Positions 1-6,814 of a DNA stretch of 64,000 bases are shown here, piece by piece. The notes beneath the pieces are model-generated. The model searched no databases and was not told where the DNA came from. It was given only the letters and a program-made list of their open reading frames with translations. Both the position numbers and the translations under genes were made by a program. Every line of letters starts with the position of its first letter. Position 1 is the first letter of the stretch. The stretch spans positions 1-64,000 of the forward strand of contig CAZBGQ010000007.1 of NCBI GenBank assembly GCA_964491515.1. The letters run 5' to 3'. This DNA comes from CAZBGQ01 sp964491515 (GTDB lineage: Bacteria; Patescibacteriota; Gracilibacteria; UBA1369; UBA12473).

Positions 1-94
1 ATTCCTCCCAACCTAAAATATGAGTTTAAGCAACCGTACAATCTGCACGATGAAGCGTAATACAAACTCACTAAAAACAATCGCTAAAGGGATG

Positions 95-118
95 CCCCCC
101 CCCCCCGCCAAAAAAAAA
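95..118. repeat. Homopolymer runs C12 then A9
   Basis: A run of twelve C (95-106), then GCC, then nine A (110-118). It lies in the 170-base stretch before the first gene, where I see no coding sequence. Such runs are prone to sequencing-length error or phase variation; nothing here shows that it controls a gene. Confidence 0.6.
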
Positions 119-170
119 GGTTCCGTGCGATTCGGCCGTTCGCAACCCCTGTTTTAAGCAACTTTAAAAC

Positions 171-1190
171 CTAAAATCGATCTACATTCTGGAGTGGCCC
201 CAATAGATCATACCTGCCCATGTCAAGAACCTTGATCATTGAAACAGGATCACCACGATAAGCCTCAAAAATTCTCGCTGCAGCCCTCTGCATTGACTCA
301 TAATAGTCATCAAATGCTGTTCCTGAATTCAAACTTGGATTTGCGCTAGCCAATTCGCTTCTGACGTAACCTCTCGGGTCCTCAGCTAAAGCAAGTGTTC
401 CAAATCTCAAATCACTCGTCCTAAATCCTTCGCGCTCACCAGCTAAAAATCCATATATTTTCTCCATTCCTGCTTCAAGTTTTCCGGGATCTCCATCTTT
501 TTCAAGCTCTACCTCAACACTCGTTAAATAATGCGGATCTGAAATTTGCAAAACCCCACCAACTCTTTGCATACGAACCATTTCATCTACTCTAAAATCA
601 GGCGCAACGATGGCATCTTCCCCATTCTCTAGTATTCCAATTTTCAACATATACTTTACAATCACTCGTCTCAAAACTCCTACTGAATCTCCACCTGCTA
701 ATACGTCATTTATAAAGCCATTGCCTGCCAGCATTAACCGTTGTAAATCATCAATATTTTTAGGTTTAGGAGTCTTTGCAGTATCATTTCGACCGAGATT
801 GTCCTTTTCTCCTCGCACATAAAGCCAAACAGGCCTTTGCTTAGGAGCAGTTGGCTTCCCAAAAGCATTGAAGAAAGCAGCCGAGTCAATCTTCTGTTCT
901 CCGCGCTCAAATCGTCCTAACGCAGCTATCTGATCCGGATTCCTACCTAGGGTCACCCCATTGGCGTCAGTATTCCGACGCATTGTTCCGATATGCCTTG
1001 GGTCATCCCCAACATGCTCTGTCTCATAGTCTCCTGCGTAATCTACGTTTCCTACAATATGAGCTACTCCTCTCGCAGCCCAATTACGATCTTCCCAAAT
1101 TTTAGCATCCCCGAAAAACTGTTCAGGTGTAATCACAACCAATGCCTCTGCCTCTCCCGTTACTTCTTCACTTTCCCCAGCATTCACCAT
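171..1190 (-). CDS. Uncharacterised soluble protein (339 aa)
   Basis: I do not recognise this protein. It has no signal peptide, no membrane segment and no catalytic motif that I can name. The N-terminus is acidic (GESEEVTGEAEA), the rest is mixed alpha/beta in composition, and the C-terminal third is rich in helix-forming Ala, Arg and Glu. The ATG is preceded by TTTAAA and an A-rich stretch rather than a Shine-Dalgarno site. A good promoter (TTGACA, 17 bp, TAAAGT) lies just upstream, so it is probably transcribed alone. It is the first of five uncharacterised genes on the minus strand between 0.17 and 4.1 kb. Length, base use and the clean promoter support a real gene; the function is unknown. 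Confidence 0.7.
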   Translation of the reverse strand: MVNAGESEEVTGEAEALVVITPEQFFGDAKIWEDRNWAARGVAHIVGNVDYAGDYETEHVGDDPRHIGTMRRNTDANGVTLGRNPDQIAALGRFERGEQKIDSAAFFNAFGKPTAPKQRPVWLYVRGEKDNLGRNDTAKTPKPKNIDDLQRLMLAGNGFINDVLAGGDSVGVLRRVIVKYMLKIGILENGEDAIVAPDFRVDEMVRMQRVGGVLQISDPHYLTSVEVELEKDGDPGKLEAGMEKIYGFLAGEREGFRTSDLRFGTLALAEDPRGYVRSELASANPSLNSGTAFDDYYESMQRAAARIFEAYRGDPVSMIKVLDMGRYDLLGPLQNVDRF

Positions 1191-1217
1191 TTGATTGTTT
1201 TTTAAATCTTGGCCCTG

Positions 1218-1246
1218 ACTTTATCTACATTTAAGCCCTATGTCAA
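1218..1246 (-). promoter_or_regulatory. Sigma70-type promoter of the 339-aa gene
   Basis: Read on the minus strand: -35 TTGACA at 1241-1246, 17-bp spacer, -10 TAAAGT at 1218-1223. Predicted start is near 1211, about 20 nt before the ATG. Confidence 0.6.
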
Positions 1247-1353
1247 CTCGTCAGCCCTACAAAAAGGTTTGAGCGTCGAATAAATGGGTGAAGCAGTCAT
1301 ACTTGCGTACCTATTTCCGACTTTGGGGCAGTTGTTGTGTGCTATCGAATTAC

Positions 1354-1701
1354 CTATTTATTCAAATTAGAGGCTGATTCTGAAATACGCTTCAGCAGAA
1401 CCGTCATCATTCCTAGGGCCAACGGCAACCATAACGGCAGTCCATTTGAAAATGAATTCGAGTATTCCCAGATACCAAATGGTATTGCAACTAGATCTAC
1501 AATTGGCCCTAGTATAAAACCTGCGAAAAAGAAATATAGATCGTTTTTTTGCCTAAAAATTGTAAGCTGAACTAAACAGAAAATGAGTATCAAGACTGTT
1601 AATATAATTGGTTTTTGATGTAAATAGGCCAGCAAAATAATGCCACCACCGTAGAAGCCTAGTTCTCTGAGCAGATTTATGACTGTTTTATGTTTATCCA
1701 T
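1354..1701 (-). CDS. Small integral membrane protein, possibly DUF2878-like (115 aa)
   Basis: Three to four hydrophobic segments fill the protein (about residues 10-28, 30-45, 50-70 and 82-103), so it sits in the membrane with little outside it. The segment with GPIVDLVAIPFGIWEY followed by GLPLWLPLALG resembles DUF2878-type small membrane proteins, but only weakly. I chose the Met that begins MDKHKTV (1701). A longer frame reaches 1791, but it runs into a perfect hairpin (1755-1802) and encodes implausible residues there. The function is unknown. Confidence 0.55.
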   Translation of the reverse strand: MDKHKTVINLLRELGFYGGGIILLAYLHQKPIILTVLILIFCLVQLTIFRQKNDLYFFFAGFILGPIVDLVAIPFGIWEYSNSFSNGLPLWLPLALGMMTVLLKRISESASNLNK

Positions 1702-1754
1702 AAAGAAATAGGTTATAAGTGAATTCAATGGGATACAACGTCCGAGACTCGGCG

Positions 1755-1802
1755 ATATTTGACGGGTGTAAAATACGCCGAAGGCGTACACCCGTCAAAT
1801 AT
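1755..1802. repeat. Long near-perfect hairpin
   Basis: A 14-bp stem (ATATTTGACGGGTG at 1755-1768 with its complement at 1789-1802) is separated by a five-base bulge (TAAAA) from an inner 6-bp stem TACGCC-GAA-GGCGTA (1774-1788). There is no U-run on either side, so it is not a standard terminator. It lies upstream of the small membrane protein gene and 50 bp from the inverted repeat at 1851. Confidence 0.75.
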
Positions 1803-1850
1803 GGGGTGAATGAGCGGAACAGAGTGAAGCGAATGAACCGCCTAGTCTCT

Positions 1851-2245
1851 GTTGTCGGATGAATCAAAAACCAGAGATTACATCTGTTTTAACTCTTCCA
1901 GCTTTCTTTTTGCATAAGCTATCAAATTTTGATCTCCTGGGAGATCAATTTTAGAGCAGCTACTTGGAGGGGTGGATCCTATCAAAATGTGATATGCGAC
2001 CGTGTCGTATAACGTTTTTTTGTCTACTTGTATATCAGCATAGACGCTTTCGGGCATTAAAGCCTTTCCCCAATTTACAAAACCTTCATCTTTATTAATC
2101 CTTTTAAATTCATTAAGAATTTCTAATGAAAGGCTTTTTGCCTCGAATATGATTTGTTCTCTTTCGTTTGTTTCTGACTGATCAGAATTTGATGGCTCAT
2201 TTTTCATATGTATATATATTATTGGTTTTTGATTCATCCTACAAC
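1851..2245. repeat. Inverted-repeat-flanked cassette (23-bp arms)
   Basis: The arms are 1851-1873 (GTTGTCGGATGAATCAAAAA plus CCA) and its reverse complement at 2223-2245, with a single mismatch (CGG against AGG). They flank one gene of 119 codons, whose first Met lies inside the right arm. I see no target-site duplication and no transposase. A miniature inverted-repeat element or a gene cassette are both possible. Confidence 0.7.
1878..2237 (-). CDS. Uncharacterised small protein inside the inverted repeat (119 aa)
   Basis: I do not recognise this protein. It is soluble and charged, rich in Lys and Glu at both ends, and looks helical. It has one Cys near residue 94 (PPSSCSKIDLPGDQN). Two starts are possible: the first Met at 2237, which lies in the right arm of the flanking inverted repeat and follows a TATGAT -10-like box by 11 nt, or MKNEPSNSDQ at 2207. 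No Shine-Dalgarno site supports either. The stop codon lies only a few bases inside the left arm, so the repeat brackets the gene very tightly. This suggests that gene and repeats move or fold as one unit, but the role of the protein is unknown. Confidence 0.5.
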   Translation of the reverse strand: MNQKPIIYIHMKNEPSNSDQSETNEREQIIFEAKSLSLEILNEFKRINKDEGFVNWGKALMPESVYADIQVDKKTLYDTVAYHILIGSTPPSSCSKIDLPGDQNLIAYAKRKLEELKQM

Positions 2246-2316
2246 TACATCATAGCCGAACTCTAACAACCTAGAAACTAAGTTCGACGAACAAGCGCTT
2301 CTTCAACACGTTCGAG

Positions 2317-3297
2317 TCATAAGCCCTTAACCCACCGCCCATTCTTCAATTTATACTCTAAGTCATCTGCTTTCTGATCATAGATTTTAAGCCCCCTTGC
2401 TAAGGTGAAATCTTTTTTTCCAATCCACCCATTATCGTTTGCACTTTGAATCTGTATATTCCTAAACCCATTAGAGCTGGCACAAATTTCTAGGTACTTT
2501 ATCATCGTCCCTGACCAATCTGATAATCTAGCAAGACCTCGCGCTCCTCGGAGACCATCCCCTGCCATCGGCCGAACTCCTTGGATCTGCACTATAAGTA
2601 ACTCTTCAACATTAAGAGGAGTGAATCCTACTATCCCTTGAGGATTACCGTTATGCATCAATCCTAATGCCATTGGCCCATCGTGCCAAATATCATACTT
2701 TCTACCATCTTCCTGCCTTTGCCTGCCCCAAGTCATATCATATCCATCCGCACCAATATTATGAGGTGGATGAAGTAGCTCAGCCCTATATTCCGGCAGT
2801 CTTTTTTTAGATAATTCACCACTCCTTTCGGCGTCCTCTCTGAGAAATTCTTTAAATAAATCTTGATCAAATCCATTAGTTGCAAATTCAGCCAATAGAG
2901 CATAGGTAGCCTGAATCGCCTCTATCTCTATGTCTTTAAACAATCTCCACCTTGAAAGACTTGCATGCTCTACTAATTCACCTTTGATATCAGTATCTTC
3001 GCTAAGAAAGGCTCTAATTCTTTCCGAAAAACGGATAATTGAAGTTCCTACAGCACAGAATGCAGCAAATTTAGGACCATATCTTTTAACCAAAATTTCA
3101 GGAGGACAACAAGAGAATAGAGACGTTACATTATCGACCTGGTCTCTACTAAGTTGTCCTGCTTTAAGGCCTTCTGCCTCGGCCGTTAAAGTAATTCTTT
3201 GCGCTATATCTGCAAACCTACTGGCCAGGGCCTCCGATATTTCTGGGTGGGCTTCAATGAGCGCCTCGACTCCACTTGGCACCGTTAAATTATGCAT
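2317..3297 (-). CDS. Uncharacterised protein, possible GNAT-like C-terminal half (326 aa)
   Basis: I do not recognise the family. The N-terminal half (about 1-170) is helical and charged, with a CCPPE turn near residue 64. The C-terminal half (about 205-310) alternates strands and helices: a strand ELLIVQIQGVR, then a basic Gly-rich stretch, helix MIKYLEICASSNGF, strand IQIQSAND and a final strand GLKIYDQ. That order (strand, R/G-rich turn, helix, strand) is reminiscent of GNAT N-acyltransferases, but the canonical acetyl-CoA loop is not clear. It is preceded by a good promoter (TTGACA, 16 bp, TAAAAT) and is probably monocistronic. The acetyltransferase assignment is an inference at low confidence. 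Confidence 0.65.
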   Translation of the reverse strand: MHNLTVPSGVEALIEAHPEISEALASRFADIAQRITLTAEAEGLKAGQLSRDQVDNVTSLFSCCPPEILVKRYGPKFAAFCAVGTSIIRFSERIRAFLSEDTDIKGELVEHASLSRWRLFKDIEIEAIQATYALLAEFATNGFDQDLFKEFLREDAERSGELSKKRLPEYRAELLHPPHNIGADGYDMTWGRQRQEDGRKYDIWHDGPMALGLMHNGNPQGIVGFTPLNVEELLIVQIQGVRPMAGDGLRGARGLARLSDWSGTMIKYLEICASSNGFRNIQIQSANDNGWIGKKDFTLARGLKIYDQKADDLEYKLKNGRWVKGL

Positions 3298-3322
3298 TAT
3301 GCAGAGAATGACTAAGAGGCCT

Positions 3323-3350
3323 ATTTTAACCTAAGGCCTTGATTTGTCAA
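3323..3350 (-). promoter_or_regulatory. Promoter of the 326-aa gene
   Basis: Minus strand: -35 TTGACA at 3345-3350, 16-bp spacer, -10 TAAAAT at 3323-3328; predicted start about 20 nt before the ATG at 3297. Confidence 0.6.
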
Positions 3351-3437
3351 TCCCCGTTGAATTGTAGAGCCCATTCACATTTTTAGATCCAAGAATCTTT
3401 AGACAGGTTTTTTATCCGAGAAAATTAAACAACAGTA

Positions 3438-4070
3438 TTAAATCAAAAGTTCTTTCCATTCTTTTATCCTGGCAATAACATGAGGATTAAATCCTCCAGT
3501 CGAACTTAATGCCTTAATAGAATTCATAATTATATTGCGAGCTATTGCTTCTCTATCTGCACCAGGGAAAATATGATCATCATCACCACTATATCCATGA
3601 GCTTTAAACACAGCTAAAATTCTTTCTCTCTCATCAATCGTTTTAATCACTTCTCTGTCATCCGATACTTCGGCTGCACCACTCAACCAGTCGAGTACTG
3701 CTTCAATGTCTTCGAAATCAAGCGAGTCCACCCTTCCCACTAAAGCGTTCCATCTAGTTTGATATCTTACTGCTTGAGTAGCCGCTTCTTTGCCTTTAAC
3801 AGATCCTTCCCGTTCTTCTTTTGCCTCTTGCATTGCAGTGTCGATTCTTGCGGCTAGATCAGCAGCAGCATCGTCAGCGGCACAAATAAATTCAAAACCA
3901 TAAAACGATCCTTGGACGGGACTCTTATGGTCTCTTGCATATGCTATTACTGCTGTGGCGTAGTTTATTGGGGAAATAATTCCCTGCATTCTACTAGCGT
4001 CAAGAACTTTAATGGGCTCCCCCCTGTCCTTCTCCTGATCTCCATCTGATGAATGCATGATATTTATCAT
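3438..4070 (-). CDS. Uncharacterised soluble protein (210 aa)
   Basis: I do not recognise this protein. It has no signal peptide or membrane segment. It contains a DDAAADLAARID helix and an acidic helix (SLDFEDIEAVLDWLSG) in the middle. Its C-terminal half carries a GYSGDDDHIFPGADR turn, which could bind a cation, but nothing identifies it. It has its own strong promoter (TTGAAT, 17 bp, TATAAT) ending about 17 nt from the ATG, giving a very short leader. It is the last of the uncharacterised minus-strand genes at this end of the window. Soluble and probably cytoplasmic; the function is unknown. Confidence 0.65.
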   Translation of the reverse strand: MINIMHSSDGDQEKDRGEPIKVLDASRMQGIISPINYATAVIAYARDHKSPVQGSFYGFEFICAADDAAADLAARIDTAMQEAKEEREGSVKGKEAATQAVRYQTRWNALVGRVDSLDFEDIEAVLDWLSGAAEVSDDREVIKTIDERERILAVFKAHGYSGDDDHIFPGADREAIARNIIMNSIKALSSTGGFNPHVIARIKEWKELLI

Positions 4071-4086
4071 TAATAAGTATCATAAG

Positions 4087-4115
4087 ATTATACCAAAAAC
4101 CTCAATCAAATTCAA
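4087..4115 (-). promoter_or_regulatory. Promoter of the 210-aa gene
   Basis: Minus strand: -35 TTGAAT at 4110-4115, 17-bp spacer, perfect -10 TATAAT at 4087-4092. Predicted start is about 10 nt before the ATG at 4070. Confidence 0.7.
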
Positions 4116-4227
4116 GTCATACTTGCGTGGTTGCCTCCGAGTGAGCGAAGCTGGTAGTATCCACTATTTATTTAGCATTAGAGACAGAGAAGGCTTGACA
4201 AACCTGCAAAAAGGCCCGATTTTTTAG

Positions 4228-4236
4228 TGATATAAT
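4228..4236 (+). promoter_or_regulatory. Extended -10 promoter of the TspO-like gene
   Basis: TG (4228-4229), one base, then TATAAT (4231-4236): a perfect extended -10. No good -35 stands at 17 bp; a TTGACA at 4194-4199 is too far away. Predicted start is near 4243, giving a leader of about 32 nt. Confidence 0.55.
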
Positions 4237-4274
4237 TGTCTGTGTAAAATTAGATAAACTTTTTATTATAAATT

Positions 4275-4664
4275 ATGAATACTTGGTATGGAACACTGAT
4301 CAAACCGTCTTGGTCGCCTCCGGCTTGGATATTTGGGCCCGTATGGACAGTCCTTTATCTTATTATTGCCATTAGTTACGGCTATGTTGGCTGGCTTTTC
4401 ATTAAAGGAAAAATTCCTTTTGTTGTTTTGCTGCCGTTTATTCTTAATTTGATCTTCAATTTCGCATTCACACCCATACAGTTTGGCCTTCAAAATAATT
4501 TCCTTGCCGCGCTGGATATTCTCCTCGTTTTAGGAACACTCATCTGGGCGATGATCGCTATATTTCCATATACACACAGGGTAACGTATGCAAATATTCC
4601 CTACTTATTCTGGGTCTCTTTTGCAACGTGTCTTCAACTCACCATCACATACCTTAATTTATAA
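4275..4664 (+). CDS. TspO/MBR family protein lacking the first membrane helix (129 aa)
   Basis: TspO/MBR (tryptophan-rich sensory) proteins are five-helix membrane proteins that bind tetrapyrroles and other hydrophobic ligands. The signature is clear right at the start: WYGTLIKPSWSPPAWIFGPV, followed by WTVLY, with four hydrophobic helices after it (about residues 17-40, 46-70, 74-98 and 104-127). Family members normally have about 150-160 residues, with one helix before the KPSWxPP motif. Here the ATG lies only three residues before the WY of that motif, and an in-frame TAA stands two codons upstream, so that helix cannot be recovered. The conserved tryptophans are kept. Assignment to the family is firm; whether the shortened protein works the same way is open. 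It is convergent with the PsiE-like gene. Confidence 0.85.
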   Translation: MNTWYGTLIKPSWSPPAWIFGPVWTVLYLIIAISYGYVGWLFIKGKIPFVVLLPFILNLIFNFAFTPIQFGLQNNFLAALDILLVLGTLIWAMIAIFPYTHRVTYANIPYLFWVSFATCLQLTITYLNL

Positions 4665-4676
4665 AAAAGGGGCAAC

Positions 4677-5078
4677 TCACTTCTTCTTTTTCGAGAAATG
4701 AATGGCCTCTACAAGATAGGCAACAGACAAAGTTAAAAAGATCACTCCGAAAGAGAGCGCCAGCTGCAAAGTAATAGAATTTATTTGAAAGACTAGCTCT
4801 TTAACGGCGGCTATTATTCCGACGTTAATTACCAATCCAACATTTATACTACCATACTGGATGAATGAACGGGTTACATAAAACATCTCTAAAAGTATCA
4901 ATACAAATAACCCGTCCTGAACAGCCGTATTGATATCCTGAAGAAAAAGCACCTTAAAAGCATCAAAAACAACCAAGGCTGAAGCCAGAAGCAACCCCAC
5001 GCAAACAATATATGCGATAATTTTGCTAGCGACTTCAAGATGATTTGTCCCAAGTAAATCAGTATTTTGCTTCCTCAT
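4677..5078 (-). CDS. PsiE-like membrane protein (133 aa)
   Basis: Four hydrophobic helices (about residues 18-40, 52-72, 78-98 and 103-125) and a Lys-rich C-terminus (HFSKKKK) match the phosphate-starvation-inducible PsiE family. The diagnostic region is DGLFVLILLEMFYVTRSF followed by VGLVINVGIIAAVKELVF, where the Glu and Lys between helices are conserved. The biochemical role of PsiE proteins is not established; in enterobacteria psiE is induced by low phosphate. The ATG is preceded by TTAATCTCC, a variant of the start-site element seen throughout this window. It ends 12 bases from the TspO-like gene, which converges on it. Confidence 0.7.
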   Translation of the reverse strand: MRKQNTDLLGTNHLEVASKIIAYIVCVGLLLASALVVFDAFKVLFLQDINTAVQDGLFVLILLEMFYVTRSFIQYGSINVGLVINVGIIAAVKELVFQINSITLQLALSFGVIFLTLSVAYLVEAIHFSKKKK

Positions 5079-5172
5079 ATTATGGAGATTAATTGAAAAA
5101 AAATTATTTTACAAACTATGGACCAATTAGAAATGTTAAGAGGGATCGGTTAAATGAGTAAAAAAGAACTAC

Positions 5173-5202
5173 TTGAAGTCTCTCAAGAATCTAGGGTACA
5201 CT
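5173..5202 (+). promoter_or_regulatory. Promoter of the PEP-CTERM-like surface protein gene
   Basis: -35 TTGAAG at 5173-5178, 18-bp spacer, -10 TACACT at 5197-5202. Predicted start is near 5209, about 24 nt before the ATG; the leader contains TTAACTCCCT (5219-5228). Confidence 0.5.
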
Positions 5203-5232
5203 ATTATTTGATTCACTATTAACTCCCTAATT

Positions 5233-5811
5233 ATGCGATTATTTTATACATCCACCAGGAAATTACTGGCGGTAAGCCTTTTATGTTTACTCATTGTTTT
5301 GTTTCCATTGACCGCGCTTGCGGTACCAGAGGCAAGTTCGGCGGACTATCAGGATGATTCCGGGGGCTCTTCTCTTCTTGTCCTTACTTTTACTGAGGAT
5401 CTTACGAGTACAGGCAGCGAAACCTGTGATGCGGCTTGGCCAGCCTTTGTTAAATGGTGTTACGCTTCAAGCTATTTTAAGTCCAGAAACACAACAGATA
5501 CCGGATTCGAAGCTCCAAATATTGGGGTTTTAAAGAGCCAAATCACGGTACAAACGCTTCATGGGGATAATAAGCTGGTTGTTCTTTTCACTGATACGGG
5601 TGCGTATGACAATGGGACTGAGTTTCGTCCAAAGATTTTAACTGGGATTGGAGGGCTTCAATCGTCGCAGCTTTTTGATACCGTAACGGTCTCTATTGCC
5701 GCGGTTCCCGAAATGGGCACCTGGGCGATGATTTTTAGTCTTGCTGTGCTGTTCTACATTGCCTATCGTTCTAAGGATAGATTGGCCTTCTCTTCTCCTC
5801 GAGCAGCGTAG
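5233..5811 (+). CDS. Secreted protein with PEP-CTERM-like C-terminus (192 aa)
   Basis: An N-terminal signal peptide is clear: a basic start (MRLFYTSTRKL), a hydrophobic core to about residue 30 and a likely cut after ALA. The mature part is Ser/Thr-rich with three Cys (about residues 62, 69 and 75) and looks beta-rich. Near residue 158 comes VPEMGTWAMI, then a hydrophobic helix and a basic YRSKDR. This is the order of the PEP-CTERM sorting signal (VPEP, helix, basic tail) found in exosortase substrates, although the second P is M and 15 residues follow the basic cluster. No exosortase gene is in the window. It may simply be a C-terminal membrane anchor. The ligand or partner is unknown. Confidence 0.65.
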   Translation: MRLFYTSTRKLLAVSLLCLLIVLFPLTALAVPEASSADYQDDSGGSSLLVLTFTEDLTSTGSETCDAAWPAFVKWCYASSYFKSRNTTDTGFEAPNIGVLKSQITVQTLHGDNKLVVLFTDTGAYDNGTEFRPKILTGIGGLQSSQLFDTVTVSIAAVPEMGTWAMIFSLAVLFYIAYRSKDRLAFSSPRAA

Positions 5812-5881
5812 GATTTTTCCCGTCTACTGATTCGGAAACTGATTAAACGGCATAACCGCTTCAAAGGCATTCGCGGGGAGA

Positions 5882-6724
5882 CTATCCCACAAGTTGTAAT
5901 ATTTCTAGCGGATCATCCACGTTATAAATTCGATCATTTGCGGCTCCCACTCCCCCATCGCCTTCTAATTGCATGCTGCGTCGAGCCACACGATCTGGTG
6001 CGAATTTTCTAATTCTCTCCACCAACTCTGCGCGTGCCACCCCATACCGTGCATGAACTCCAATACATCCATACCGCCGAGCAAGTTCCATGTCTTTTGA
6101 CTCATTGTCCCCGACAATTACAACGGTCCTCCCTATTTTCTCCCGTGTTTTCTCGAAAATTTCTTCAAGGTCAACGTGCGGTTTTTCTCTTTTAAGGTCA
6201 TAAAGTGGGATCGAGGATTTATGACGTCTAAAACCTGATGGAAGATCAGGTAAATCCGCTGTGGGCATGGCGTAAATTCGACTAATATTTTTCCCCAATC
6301 TAGATGAATGGAGCCGTTCACTTGCCTGCCCCCCGGGGGCATCAGTGATCATTATTTGTTCTATTCCTCGTTCGCGAATTCTTTTCATCACGGTAGAAAC
6401 CCCGCGATATGTGTGTAGTTTTTCTCTGCGAATTTTACCAAATATCGAATGAACCATCCGAATTGCCTGGTCCTTTGGGAAATTCGGTAGATGGCTAAAA
6501 AAACCGGCCGCTTGTAAACCTTGAATCAGCCTTACATCTTCTAGCGTGCCTGCCGCCGTATAAAATGCCTTCATTGCGGCTGCCGTTTCATCAAAGCTCT
6601 TACCTGCGATGCCCGCAATGGTATGGCACATCGCTTCGTACGCAGGAACCGCGTACTCCATCCAGTCCCAAATGGTATTGTCACCATCCCAGACAACGTG
6701 TTCGATTTGATCAAAGTTTTCCAT
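5882..6724 (-). CDS. HAD-superfamily hydrolase (280 aa)
   Basis: All four haloacid-dehalogenase motifs are visible. Motif I is VWDGDNTIW with nucleophile D13 and acid D15; motif II is MITDA with T127; motif III is K181 in REKPH; motif IV is GDNESKD with D206 and D211. A helical cap lies between motifs I and II (about residues 20-110). HAD enzymes of this kind are Mg-dependent phosphatases, usually on small sugar phosphates or nucleotides; the substrate cannot be read here. About 60 residues follow motif IV, longer than a minimal HAD. The gene is divergent from the ABC-F gene, and its -10 box ends only eight bases before the ATG, so the transcript should be leaderless. Confidence 0.85.
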   Translation of the reverse strand: MENFDQIEHVVWDGDNTIWDWMEYAVPAYEAMCHTIAGIAGKSFDETAAAMKAFYTAAGTLEDVRLIQGLQAAGFFSHLPNFPKDQAIRMVHSIFGKIRREKLHTYRGVSTVMKRIRERGIEQIMITDAPGGQASERLHSSRLGKNISRIYAMPTADLPDLPSGFRRHKSSIPLYDLKREKPHVDLEEIFEKTREKIGRTVVIVGDNESKDMELARRYGCIGVHARYGVARAELVERIRKFAPDRVARRSMQLEGDGGVGAANDRIYNVDDPLEILQLVG

Positions 6725-6732
6725 AAGAGTCG

Positions 6733-6761
6733 ACTATACGCGTTGGAATAATTTCGCTCAA
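6733..6761 (-). promoter_or_regulatory. Leaderless-type promoter of the HAD gene
   Basis: Minus strand: -35 TTGAGC at 6756-6761, 17-bp spacer, -10 TATAGT at 6733-6738, eight bases before the ATG at 6724. Transcription should start within a base or two of the ATG. Confidence 0.65.
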
Positions 6762-6775
6762 GTTAATTGTCCCCC

Positions 6776-6804
6776 TTGAGAATCACTTGATTAGACGGTA
6801 TCCT
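6776..6804 (+). promoter_or_regulatory. Leaderless-type promoter of the ABC-F gene
   Basis: -35 TTGAGA at 6776-6781, 17-bp spacer, -10 TATCCT at 6799-6804, ten bases before the ATG at 6815. It is divergent from the HAD promoter, with only 14 bp between the two -35 boxes. Confidence 0.6.
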
Positions 6805-6814
6805 CCATGCGCTT

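Noticed and set aside
1702..1791. Longer N-terminus for the small membrane protein
   Set aside because: The extension runs through the perfect hairpin at 1755-1802 and adds unlikely residues; the Met at 1701 begins a sensible membrane protein.
1295..4128. 14-bp direct repeat AGTCATACTTGCGT at 1295 and 4115 as attachment sites
   Set aside because: Several 14-mer matches are expected by chance in 64 kb, and no integrase lies between them.
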